Below the pieces are notes generated by a model. It was not told where the DNA came from, made no database searches, and saw only the letters and a program-made list of their open reading frames with translations. Source: Pseudomonas sp. H1h (GTDB taxonomy: Bacteria > Pseudomonadota > Gammaproteobacteria > Pseudomonadales > Pseudomonadaceae). From it: a DNA stretch of 64,000 bases. Position 1 is the first letter of the stretch. Each line of letters opens with the position of its first letter. Positions 15,539 through 22,611 of the stretch are shown here, piece after piece. Location: contig NZ_AYMJ01000018.1 in the NCBI RefSeq assembly GCF_000633255.1, forward strand, positions 124,001-188,000, in the 5' to 3' direction. Made by a program: the position numbers and the translations under genes.

Positions 15539-15702
15539 TGTAGGAGTGAGCCTGCTCGCGATAACGCCAGCCCAGCCCCCCAAATCCCAAACCAACCAAA
15601 AAAACCTGTGGGAGCTAGCCTGCTAGCGATGGCACACGCCCAGCCACCACCAATCCAAACCCAGCCAAAATCCCCTGTGGGAGCAGGCTTGCTCGCGAAG
15701 AC
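15539..15702 (+). repeat. Three tandem direct REP copies
   Basis: Three copies point the same way at about 15539-15566, 15606-15631 and 15674-15702, spaced 67-68 bases apart, each followed by a C-rich spacer with ACGCCCA or ACACGCCCA. The middle copy carries a compensatory pair of changes: GCGAGC...GCTCGC has become GCTAGC...GCTAGC, which keeps the stem. Confidence 0.8.
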
Positions 15703-15782
15703 GCCCACCCAGTCACCCCATCAACCCCTGACCGAAATAAACAGTAAAACCACCACTGTTTAAACGAAGCCTCCAGTAACCA

Positions 15783-16092
15783 CCTACGCCCTACAACGCC
15801 TTGCGCCATCGGCTACGACTAAGCCAGAATCCGCCGGCTTGTGCGTCTAGGGCGTGGGTTCTATCGTCTGTCGGTCACTGAAAAACAGTGATCGGGTTTG
15901 GTAGCCCGCCATAACTAGTCGCATCGCGCACCGTTCGCAGACCTCATCAGGTCGCTGCTCAATGGTGGCCATGCGCAGGACACCTTCGGGTGTGCCGGGT
16001 CCTAGTTACCGGTCTACCAACCCGCGTGTGGCCGCCACCCTTCGTTTGGTAGCGAAGGTGAAGGCTCCTCTTCAATAACTAGGAGTTTCACC
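15783..16092 (+). ncRNA. Structured 5' leader of the DUF6124 gene (candidate RNA switch)
   Basis: This 310-base gene-free stretch is full of complementary segments. ACGCCCTA (15785-15792) pairs with TAGGGCGT (15848-15855). TCACTG and CAGTGA (15875-15891) make a 6-bp hairpin. CGGGTTTGGTAG (15893-15904) pairs with CTACCAACCCG (16014-16024). GGTGGC plus CATGCGC (15964-15976) pairs with GCGTGTG plus GCCACC (16024-16039). ACACC-TTCG-GGTGT (15980-15993) is a UUCG-capped hairpin. At the end, a 12-bp helix (16057-16069 with 16081-16092) buries AGGAG, the ribosome binding site, right up to the ATG. A competing hairpin (16036-16060) shares bases 16057-16060 with it. I recall similar sequence before DUF6124 genes in other Pseudomonas, but this is unverified. 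Confidence 0.6.
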
Positions 16093-16455
16093 ATGATCAA
16101 ACCAACACCCAATCCCCCAGAAACCGACCTCGCATCCCCCTACGAAACCCTCGATTCCAAAAAACTCCACGAAGCCGCAGAACGCGCCCTCGACCACTAC
16201 CTCACCCCGGCCAGCCAAATCATGGCCAGCACCCACAAACCCGAACCCATGTACCTCGCCAACCCCAAGTGCGACACCGAATCCCTGCTCGCCAACGCCA
16301 GCGAAACCCTCGGCTCCGCCAGCGAAATGCTCAACAACTTCGCCGCCATGCTCGACACCTCCCACCGCAAAACCGCACTGGGGATCGCCCAAGTCGTGAT
16401 GCTCGGCGAACTCGCCGTAAACCAGGCACTCGACAACGTCGAAATCGCCCACTAA
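16093..16455 (+). CDS. DUF6124 family protein
   Basis: A 120-residue protein of the Pseudomonas DUF6124 family (earlier grouped with DUF3077). The conserved core is YLANPKCDTESLLANASETLGSASEML followed by GIAQVVMLGELAVNQALDNVE, two helices of the family pattern. There is no signal peptide or transmembrane segment, and the N-terminus is Pro-rich and likely disordered. No function is known. The ATG at 16093 is preceded by AGGAGTTTCACC, but the AGGAG is paired in a 12-bp helix of the leader, so translation is likely controlled by RNA folding. It precedes the Tle effector gene on the same strand by 139 bases. Confidence 0.85.
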   Translation: MIKPTPNPPETDLASPYETLDSKKLHEAAERALDHYLTPASQIMASTHKPEPMYLANPKCDTESLLANASETLGSASEMLNNFAAMLDTSHRKTALGIAQVVMLGELAVNQALDNVEIAH

Positions 16456-16594
16456 CCACCCGGTGCGACGAGCCCAAACCCTCGTCGCACCCAGCGACAT
16501 CTAACCCGCTGGCACACGGCCACGCCTTGCGCCCCCAAGCCTCGGCTGTCACCCTTCGGCCCGTTCTCAAGGATCAGAACAAGGAAATCAAGGA

Positions 16595-18136
16595 TTGAGT
16601 GGCTACGTTCCCAACCCGCCCAAAAACCACCGCTACGAAGAAGCCAAACCCGTCGACATTCATGCCCAGCGTTGGGCCGAGTATGAGAAACACGGGAAAG
16701 AACCTGCGCGCGAGCCTGAGAAAATCGGCATTGCGTTGAGGATTGGGGTGTTCTTTGATGGTACCGGCAACAATGCGAATAACACGGCGGCGGGGTTGCT
16801 GTGCGGTGCGCAGCATCCGATTGCGCCGCAGGATATTCCTGCTAGCTGTCAGCCCTATATGAAGGATCCGGACAGTAGCTATGGCGCGGGCCCTACCAAT
16901 GTTAAAAAACTGAGTGAGCTCTACGATGCCCCAGAGGGGGCCGAAGGTGAGGGGCTCCGAAAGAAAGCTTTCCGCATGATTTATGTAGAGGGTATTGGCA
17001 CCCAAGCGGGTAAGGAAGATAGCTCCCTTGGGGGTGGCACCGGGCGAGGTGAGACCGGAGTTGCAAGTAGGGTTCAGTCTTCGTTTGCATCGATCAAATT
17101 ACGTATCAAAGAACTCTTGAACGATAACCCGGGTAGCGAAGTGACTTCGCTGACCTTCGACACATTTGGATTCAGCCGTGGTGCAGCTGCTGCCCGGCAC
17201 TTTTCCAATGAAGTCGTGCGTGGCAAGCAAGGTCCTTTAGGTGAAGTGCTACGGAGCAACCCTGAGGCGTTCAGCAAGACCTTTATTGATCAATATAATG
17301 CCGATATCAGAATGGGCTTTATCGGGCTGTTCGATACAGTTCCGTCAATAGCTGGTTGGTCCAATTTCGGCAACGTGAAAAGTCCCATTGCAACGGGTAT
17401 CAAGCTTTACCTGGATCGTCGTTTTTTCACCGACGTCGTCCATTTGGTTGCGCGTGATGAATGCCGAGGCAACTTTGCCCTCAGCCGTGTAAAACCTGCT
17501 CATCTGGAGATTACTTTGCCAGGTGTTCACTCCGATATCGGAGGTAGTTACCTCGACGAAGCGCAGGAGTGTGTGCTTGTCAGCCCTATGCAAGCACTAG
17601 AAGTCCCTCTACAAACCGATGTTCTCACCACTTCGATTTACCGCGATGCGGTGACAGTAAGAAATCAGTGGATAGCGGATGGCTGGCCATCTGAGATGCT
17701 GGAAATCGTCACGCCACCTGCGCTGTTGATGCCGAACAGTCCGCAAGATCGAATGAGCCCACGTGTCAAACACGTCTATGCCGCCGTACAGCTCAAGCGT
17801 CCGGTCAGGGGCTTGCTGTCCCGAGTCTATCTGCGTGTGATGCATAAAATGGCGAAAGATAAAGGCGTTCGTTTCAACGACATTTCAGACACACCTGATC
17901 TGGCGCTTCCTTCAGAACTGCAAGCTATGTGTGATCGATTTGTCGCTGGTGACTACCGCATTACGCTACAAGAGGAGCAAATGCTCAAACTCAAGTACAT
18001 TCACACGTCCGCAAACTGGAACCATCCACTAGGCAGGAGAGATGGAAGCGGTGTGAGAGCCGTGTACATCAACGCCCCCACCCCTGACGGCATACGCGTA
18101 CAACATCCCCACGTACCCGATTGGACGCTTTTTTGA
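16595..18136 (+). CDS. Type VI secretion lipase effector (Tle, DUF2235 alpha/beta hydrolase)
   Basis: A 513-residue phospholipase-type toxin. The DUF2235 domain begins with GVFFDGTGNN (51-60). The nucleophile elbow GFSRG holds Ser194, GLFDTVPS supplies Asp247, and LPGVHSDIGGSY supplies His312, completing the Ser-Asp-His triad. Such Tle proteins are injected by T6SS and degrade membrane phospholipids of rivals. The start is a TTG at 16595 (AAGGA ten bases before); no in-frame ATG or GTG exists upstream of the conserved region. The next gene, a DUF2931 lipoprotein, overlaps the stop codon and is the expected immunity partner. No vgrG, PAAR or T6SS structural gene is nearby. Base composition is visibly more AT-rich than in flanking genes, suggesting transfer. 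Confidence 0.88.
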   Translation: MSGYVPNPPKNHRYEEAKPVDIHAQRWAEYEKHGKEPAREPEKIGIALRIGVFFDGTGNNANNTAAGLLCGAQHPIAPQDIPASCQPYMKDPDSSYGAGPTNVKKLSELYDAPEGAEGEGLRKKAFRMIYVEGIGTQAGKEDSSLGGGTGRGETGVASRVQSSFASIKLRIKELLNDNPGSEVTSLTFDTFGFSRGAAAARHFSNEVVRGKQGPLGEVLRSNPEAFSKTFIDQYNADIRMGFIGLFDTVPSIAGWSNFGNVKSPIATGIKLYLDRRFFTDVVHLVARDECRGNFALSRVKPAHLEITLPGVHSDIGGSYLDEAQECVLVSPMQALEVPLQTDVLTTSIYRDAVTVRNQWIADGWPSEMLEIVTPPALLMPNSPQDRMSPRVKHVYAAVQLKRPVRGLLSRVYLRVMHKMAKDKGVRFNDISDTPDLALPSELQAMCDRFVAGDYRITLQEEQMLKLKYIHTSANWNHPLGRRDGSGVRAVYINAPTPDGIRVQHPHVPDWTLF

Positions 18137-18789
18137 TGAGACTTCTAACAAGCCTGCTCTGTGCAGTCCTCATGACCGGCTGTCATGCCGATCCGCTTTC
18201 AACAAAAAATGATCCGAAGTCTCCATGGTGGGAACTCGCGTTCACCGAGCCTCATTACATGAAGGTTTGGGTAGAGGACACAGCTGTGGAAGACATCAAG
18301 GGCGAGACGTTCTTGCACACTGGCGGAGGATCCGCCTCAGGCGGCCAACCGGAAGATGGCACAGACTCTGCTCGTGGTTGGCACGGCGTGGGAAGCACCG
18401 GAAAAAGTGTTGTTGGTGCTGATCTTCCCAAACGGATCTATGTCCGTTGGCAATCCATTGTTGAACCGCAAACGTACAAGGCCTGGGTAGATATCCCAGA
18501 GGAAGCCAGACAACTCATGCTTGCGTCCGTCAATAAGCGCTGCGCCAAAACACCTGAACAAGAGGGGCGCTATAACGCGTCTCTCTACTTGGGCCTGGCT
18601 CCCGGCGGCGTTGTGCAAGTCTGGGTTCGAGACTCATGCCACCACCCTGTCAAAGTCGCCAGAGCACAGGCAGAGGTTGAACCGCTAGGCCCTAGTCAAG
18701 GTAAGAACCAAGGGCGGTACGCATATCCGGTCAGCGAAAAATCCAAACGCTATATCGAGAAATTCGGCATCCCTTATGGGAGTTGGTAA
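18136..18789 (+). CDS. DUF2931 lipoprotein, probable Tle immunity protein
   Basis: A 217-residue lipoprotein. The signal peptide MRLLTSLLCAVLMTGC carries the lipobox LMTGC with lipidated Cys16. The following residues are not Asp at +2, so outer membrane or periplasmic placement fits. The mature part has the DUF2931 pattern (WWELAFTEPHYMKVWVED, GADLPKRIYVRWQSIVEPQTYKAWVDIPE). The ATG overlaps the effector stop codon (TGATG), showing translational coupling. DUF2931 proteins commonly sit beside Tle lipases and bind them in the periplasm. Protection of this cell from the upstream lipase is inferred from that pairing. Confidence 0.85.
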   Translation: MRLLTSLLCAVLMTGCHADPLSTKNDPKSPWWELAFTEPHYMKVWVEDTAVEDIKGETFLHTGGGSASGGQPEDGTDSARGWHGVGSTGKSVVGADLPKRIYVRWQSIVEPQTYKAWVDIPEEARQLMLASVNKRCAKTPEQEGRYNASLYLGLAPGGVVQVWVRDSCHHPVKVARAQAEVEPLGPSQGKNQGRYAYPVSEKSKRYIEKFGIPYGSW

Positions 18790-18803
18790 ACGGTCGGTGA
18801 TGC

Positions 18804-19094
18804 TTAGAGCTTCGAAGCCTGAATGGCTGCTTCGAGCAAAGGGCCCGTGATCCGGCGGCCATTGTAATCATCGACAAAGTAATTGATTCGGTTAGCCAGG
18901 TGCTGAATGGATAGCCAGCCCAAGCCTCGGTAGTCGCGTAATTCCTCATCGTTGAGCTTAATCAGGCATTCGTAACTCACAAAAGACGCCTCGCAGTTGA
19001 CGAGGAGATAGATTGAGCCATCTCCTGCGCGAAGAAGATCCCAGTAGTCGTCCGTAGTGTGATATGTCGCAGGGGCGAGCTGAACCAGATCCAT
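18804..19094 (-). CDS. Hypothetical protein, AT-rich accessory gene
   Basis: A 96-residue protein I do not recognise (starts MDLVQLAPATYHTTDDYWDLL). It is acidic and soluble, without signal peptide or membrane segments. Its base composition resembles that of the effector-immunity pair it faces, with stop codons 15 bases apart, so it probably belongs to the same acquired block. An additional immunity or orphan antitoxin role is possible but unsupported. Confidence 0.5.
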   Translation of the reverse strand: MDLVQLAPATYHTTDDYWDLLRAGDGSIYLLVNCEASFVSYECLIKLNDEELRDYRGLGWLSIQHLANRINYFVDDYNGRRITGPLLEAAIQASKL

Positions 19095-19244
19095 GTTTGA
19101 TTTTCGTACGTTACCTTTCAGTTTCTAACCATAACATGACTGCGAGCGCACGATTCTCGAATGCCTGCTTCTGGCCGAAAGCAGGCCCATCCGTAATTCC
19201 CCATCAGTCCGAGTACTACCAGATCAACGAATCCACCCGAGACC

Positions 19245-20351
19245 TCATCCAGCAACGATCTCAAACGCAGCACTACCCAACACCTCCCCATTCACCATCA
19301 CCCGCACCCCATGCCGCCCCACAAAATGCTTCCGCGTCGTAAAGTCCTTGATCACCTGCCGCCTCCCCACAACCACACTCTCAAGCCCCGCCAACACCAC
19401 CGTCTTCAACTTGAAAACCTTCCCCGAAACCCCGCCATTCGCCTTCACATAGTCAATCGCATAATCAATCACCAACCGCTGCTCATGCGCCACCGTCGAC
19501 TTCACCGTAAACGACAAAGTAATCGCTTCTCCCAACCTCACCGCCGCCGGCTCAACTCGCACATTCAACAACTCAACCTCAGCCTTGGCCCCCGCGCCAA
19601 TCACCGTCAGCGCCCTTAAATCTCCCTGTTTGATCAAGCTGCGCAACGCATGCTTGGCAATCCACGCCGTGTGCTTGTTCTCCAGTGACCACGCTTCAAT
19701 CGTGTTCAGCACCCACTCCGGATGCTCCTTGGTCACGTCATTCAAATGATTCGCCACGGACTTGCGCACGTACAAACTCTCGTCCGCCTTCAACCGATCC
19801 AGTATCCCGGCGGCGAGTTGTGGATTGGCCTGCATCGCTTCCAGGCGAAACGACCACGGCAGGCGAGGGCGGCTGCCTTCGCTGGCCAGGCGGCGGACGT
19901 GGTGGTTTTCGTCCTGGGTCCAGTCGTGCATCAGTTCCAGCGAGCGTTCGAGGTCGCTGCGCAGGAAGTGGCGGATGGCGAATTCGGAGGAGCCGAAGGT
20001 GGTGAAGTATTTCAGCGCTGCCATTGAGGTATCGAACGCGTGGCCGCCGTAGCTGGCGACGTAGTGCGGCAGGCACATGCTGACGAATCCGCTGTTGAGG
20101 CGGGGGGCGAGTTCGCGCAGGACTTCGAGGGAATCTTCGTAGTCCAGTGGCAGCACGGCGTGCAGGCTTTCGCTGACGCGGGCCATGCGTTGCATCACCG
20201 ACAGGTCGGCAAGCCCGTTGCTGGCATGTTTGAGAAACGCCTTGGCCTTGAACGCCGGGTACACGGCGCTCATTTCTGTGGCGATGTGTTGCAGGCGTTC
20301 GGCGTTGAAGATTTCCTTTAGCGCCGGGGCGGCGGTGTCGGTGGTGCTCAT
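19245..20351 (-). CDS. AlkD-like DNA alkylation repair protein
   Basis: A 368-residue protein built from HEAT-like helical repeats of the DNA alkylation repair family (residues about 30-260: FGSSEFAIRHFLRSDLERSLELMHDWTQ, HVRRLASEGSRPRLPW, ESLYVRKSVANHLNDVTKEHPEWV). Members such as AlkD excise bulky N3/N7-alkylated bases. The motif RRLASEGSRPRLPW is the conserved DNA-facing segment. The C-terminal 100 residues form an extra beta-rich domain seen in longer members. The ATG at 20351 sits 2 bases after the GST stop codon, so the two genes are cotranscribed; longer upstream frames are not needed. Confidence 0.85.
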   Translation of the reverse strand: MSTTDTAAPALKEIFNAERLQHIATEMSAVYPAFKAKAFLKHASNGLADLSVMQRMARVSESLHAVLPLDYEDSLEVLRELAPRLNSGFVSMCLPHYVASYGGHAFDTSMAALKYFTTFGSSEFAIRHFLRSDLERSLELMHDWTQDENHHVRRLASEGSRPRLPWSFRLEAMQANPQLAAGILDRLKADESLYVRKSVANHLNDVTKEHPEWVLNTIEAWSLENKHTAWIAKHALRSLIKQGDLRALTVIGAGAKAEVELLNVRVEPAAVRLGEAITLSFTVKSTVAHEQRLVIDYAIDYVKANGGVSGKVFKLKTVVLAGLESVVVGRRQVIKDFTTRKHFVGRHGVRVMVNGEVLGSAAFEIVAG

Positions 20352-20353
20352 GG

Positions 20354-20959
20354 TCAGGTCATCGGGGTGCTGACGAACGCTTCGAGGGTTTCGGCGTAGG
20401 CGGTGTATTGGGCGATGTGCGGGTAGCGGCGGGTGTCGATCTGGTCGGGGACGACGAGGTCGGTGAAGCTCCAGGCGACGGCGAGGCTGATGCCGGCCTG
20501 CGTGAGGGTGCCGTCGGTGGGCAGGCCGGTTTTTTCCAGTTCCTGTTCGAGGGCAGTGAAGGCGGCGGCGAGTTGGCCTTCGACGCGCTCGACCCACGGT
20601 TGGTATTGAATGTCGGCCGGGCGAAGGTTGCGTTCGTAGTAGAGCTGAACGGCTTTTTCGCAGGCGGCGAGGCTGAGGCCGATCAGGCGCAGGGCGTGGG
20701 CGCGTTGTTTGAGGTCGGCGGGCAGCAGGCTTTGGCCGGCGCTGGTCTCGAGGTAGTCGAGGATGAGGGTGGAGTCCATCAGGACTACGCCGTCGTCGAG
20801 GATCAGCGTGGGCGCCTTGACCACCGGGTTGATCTGCTGGAATTGCTCGAAGTGGCGGAATACCGAGACCGACTCGTGTTCGAGGTCAATCCCCAAGCGT
20901 TTGGCGGAGATCGCCACGCGGCGCACGTAGGGTGAGTCGAGCATTCCGATCAGTTTCAT
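20354..20959 (-). CDS. Glutathione S-transferase family protein
   Basis: A 201-residue two-domain GST. The N-terminal thioredoxin-like half reads MKLIGMLDSPYVRRVAISAKRLGI with Ser9-Pro10 at the glutathione site, then NPVVKAPTLILDDGVVLMDSTLILDYLE, including the cis-Pro and the D-S glutathione-contact pair. The C-terminal half is all-helical. The ATG at 20959 is chosen as the family start and has GCAACTCC before it, with CAAAGGAG slightly upstream. It is cotranscribed with the AlkD-like gene. A role in detoxifying electrophiles alongside alkylation repair is a reasonable inference. Confidence 0.88.
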   Translation of the reverse strand: MKLIGMLDSPYVRRVAISAKRLGIDLEHESVSVFRHFEQFQQINPVVKAPTLILDDGVVLMDSTLILDYLETSAGQSLLPADLKQRAHALRLIGLSLAACEKAVQLYYERNLRPADIQYQPWVERVEGQLAAAFTALEQELEKTGLPTDGTLTQAGISLAVAWSFTDLVVPDQIDTRRYPHIAQYTAYAETLEAFVSTPMT

Positions 20960-21315
20960 GTGCAACTCCTTTGGCAAGTCACAAGCCGGCGATGGACACC
21001 GAATGTAGCGGTAAAAGTTGTCGGTTGACTACTGGGTTGGCTCGGTCAGGTGACCGTAATGCCACTGATACAAAACCTGTAATGCCCATGAAACACCCGT
21101 AAATAAAGGCTTTTCGGGCCTTGCGAGGTGTTTGGGTGGTTCTATATTCAAAATGCCAGCATCGACCAGGGACGGAAAAGGTAAACGAGTTCAGGCCCTC
21201 TGATTCAGTACTCGGTTGTATTACTTCCCTGCAGTTCATCCCCCCGATCGTTGAGGTGTTGATCGTTGCGCGTTGCGCACGGATCGGCTCACAGAAAAGT
21301 CAGGAGGGTCACACC

Positions 21316-22563
21316 ATGCGTGCGTTTCAACGGTTAACGGTCTGTACGTTGTCTCTTGGACTGGTGGCATGTAGTAGCGATCGATTGGAGAAAGGCGCGG
21401 TGGCTGAGGAGTGGTCACGCAGTACCGAACAGTTGAGCATCAGGCCGATCTTTCCACCGCGTGCAAATTTTGAAGTCGGTGATCTGTATGTCGTCAGGGC
21501 AGCCAAGTCCGGAGCAGAGCTGAAAACGGCCGACTACTACATGAGTTCGATCTGGTTTGATCGAATGTCGTTGGAAAATGAATTGAAGAAAGCAGCCCCC
21601 CATATCAAGCCAGCTAAAACCATTGCGGATGATTCGGGCAAGACGAAGGTAATGAGTGTTCCCGACCTTTTTGTTCCGGACACCACAACCAGAATCAACA
21701 GTCTTGTTGCATTTCCCGGGTTCACGTTTGCTTCGCTGGCCGAAAGTCAGTTGGGGCTGGGTGTGACCAATAGTTCGATTGCAGCCTTGTTTGGAGGGGC
21801 ACGCAAGTCGGCGTATTCGGTTTCGTACTCGGTACCGGTCGCTGAAACTTACGGTGTGAAATATGCGGACGCGCATCTGGCCGTCGATGATTACATCAGT
21901 CATTACCGCAAGAATCAGCGAGAAAAATTGCAGGAGGCAGTAGTGGCCCTGGAAAACAGCAGTACCAAGCGCGACAAAAATGCGTCCAGCCCGGTTTTGG
22001 TTCTGGTGACTCAGGTCTACCTGGCTCGCTCGCTGGATGTCGTGATCTCATCGACTGAGAGCGCAGGAGGACAGTTTTCTGCTGTGACACGGGCACTGAC
22101 TGACCTGGATGAGCGTAAAACTGCGTTGGAAAAGCAAGTGAGAGCTCTGAAGGGAACCGACAGTAGCAAGGGAACATCGCAATCGGGCGCGGCGGCCGAC
22201 GTGCCCAAGGAGGGCGCCGGGCAGACTAAACCCGCCGCGACGGATGCTCAACAGACAGACACCGTACCTGCGGCCAAGCAAGAAGCTATTGATCAAAAGC
22301 AGGCTGAGCTTGATACGGTCAATGAGGAGATCCGTCAGCGAGTGGAAGCCGTTACTCCTGCCATGCCAGGTGTTACCGGGTCAATTGTGAAGTCGTCTGC
22401 GACAGGGGTGACGTTGAGACAGGTATTCGAATATCCGGTTGCTATCGGGTTCTCGGGGATCAATATCAACATCGACGAGTTTCTGGCTTCGGGGAAAGTT
22501 GCCGAGGTGCCAAACATCGTTACCTACCCATTGAAAAGAGAAATCAAGTTCAACCTGGAGTAG
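21316..22563 (+). CDS. Hypothetical lipoprotein with coiled-coil segment
   Basis: A 415-residue lipoprotein of unknown function. The signal peptide ends at LVACSS (lipidated Cys near residue 19). A middle region of about 200 residues is mixed alpha/beta (FEVGDLYVVRAAKSGAEL, VAFPGFTFASLAESQLGLGVTNSSIAALFGG). Residues about 265-345 are an Ala/Gln/Lys-rich coiled coil with a disordered insert (KGTSQSGAAADVPKEGAGQTK). The start at 21316 follows CAGGAGGGTCACACC. The upstream 356 bases back to the GST start hold no other gene I can support. Confidence 0.7.
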   Translation: MRAFQRLTVCTLSLGLVACSSDRLEKGAVAEEWSRSTEQLSIRPIFPPRANFEVGDLYVVRAAKSGAELKTADYYMSSIWFDRMSLENELKKAAPHIKPAKTIADDSGKTKVMSVPDLFVPDTTTRINSLVAFPGFTFASLAESQLGLGVTNSSIAALFGGARKSAYSVSYSVPVAETYGVKYADAHLAVDDYISHYRKNQREKLQEAVVALENSSTKRDKNASSPVLVLVTQVYLARSLDVVISSTESAGGQFSAVTRALTDLDERKTALEKQVRALKGTDSSKGTSQSGAAADVPKEGAGQTKPAATDAQQTDTVPAAKQEAIDQKQAELDTVNEEIRQRVEAVTPAMPGVTGSIVKSSATGVTLRQVFEYPVAIGFSGININIDEFLASGKVAEVPNIVTYPLKREIKFNLE

Positions 22564-22572
22564 CAGGTTGAC

Positions 22573-22598
22573 CGCCGACCTGTCAGGGCAGGTCGGCG
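22573..22598. terminator. Hairpin between convergent genes
   Basis: CGCCGACCTG (22573-22582) and CAGGTCGGCG (22589-22598) make a perfect 10-bp stem between the lipoprotein and the convergent RpiR gene. No strong U-tract follows on either side. Confidence 0.55.
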
Positions 22599-22611
22599 AT
22601 ACGCGGGCTTT

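Noticed and set aside
15539..15702. CRISPR-like array
   Set aside because: Three repeats at a regular 67-68 base spacing, but the repeats are REP palindromes, the spacers are similar C-rich sequence, and no cas gene is present.
15783..15860. Integron attC site
   Set aside because: The imperfect inverted repeat ACGCCCTA/TAGGGCGT recalls attC folding, but the conserved GTTRRRY/RYYYAAC ends are missing and there is no integrase.
16269..16598. A frame overlapping the DUF6124 gene and ending at the effector start
   Set aside because: Arg/Pro-rich out-of-frame shadow of DUF6124 plus intergenic sequence.
20960..21315. Extended N-terminus for the lipoprotein at 21316
   Set aside because: The frame is open upstream, but ATG 21316 has a strong ribosome binding site and begins a perfect lipoprotein signal peptide.
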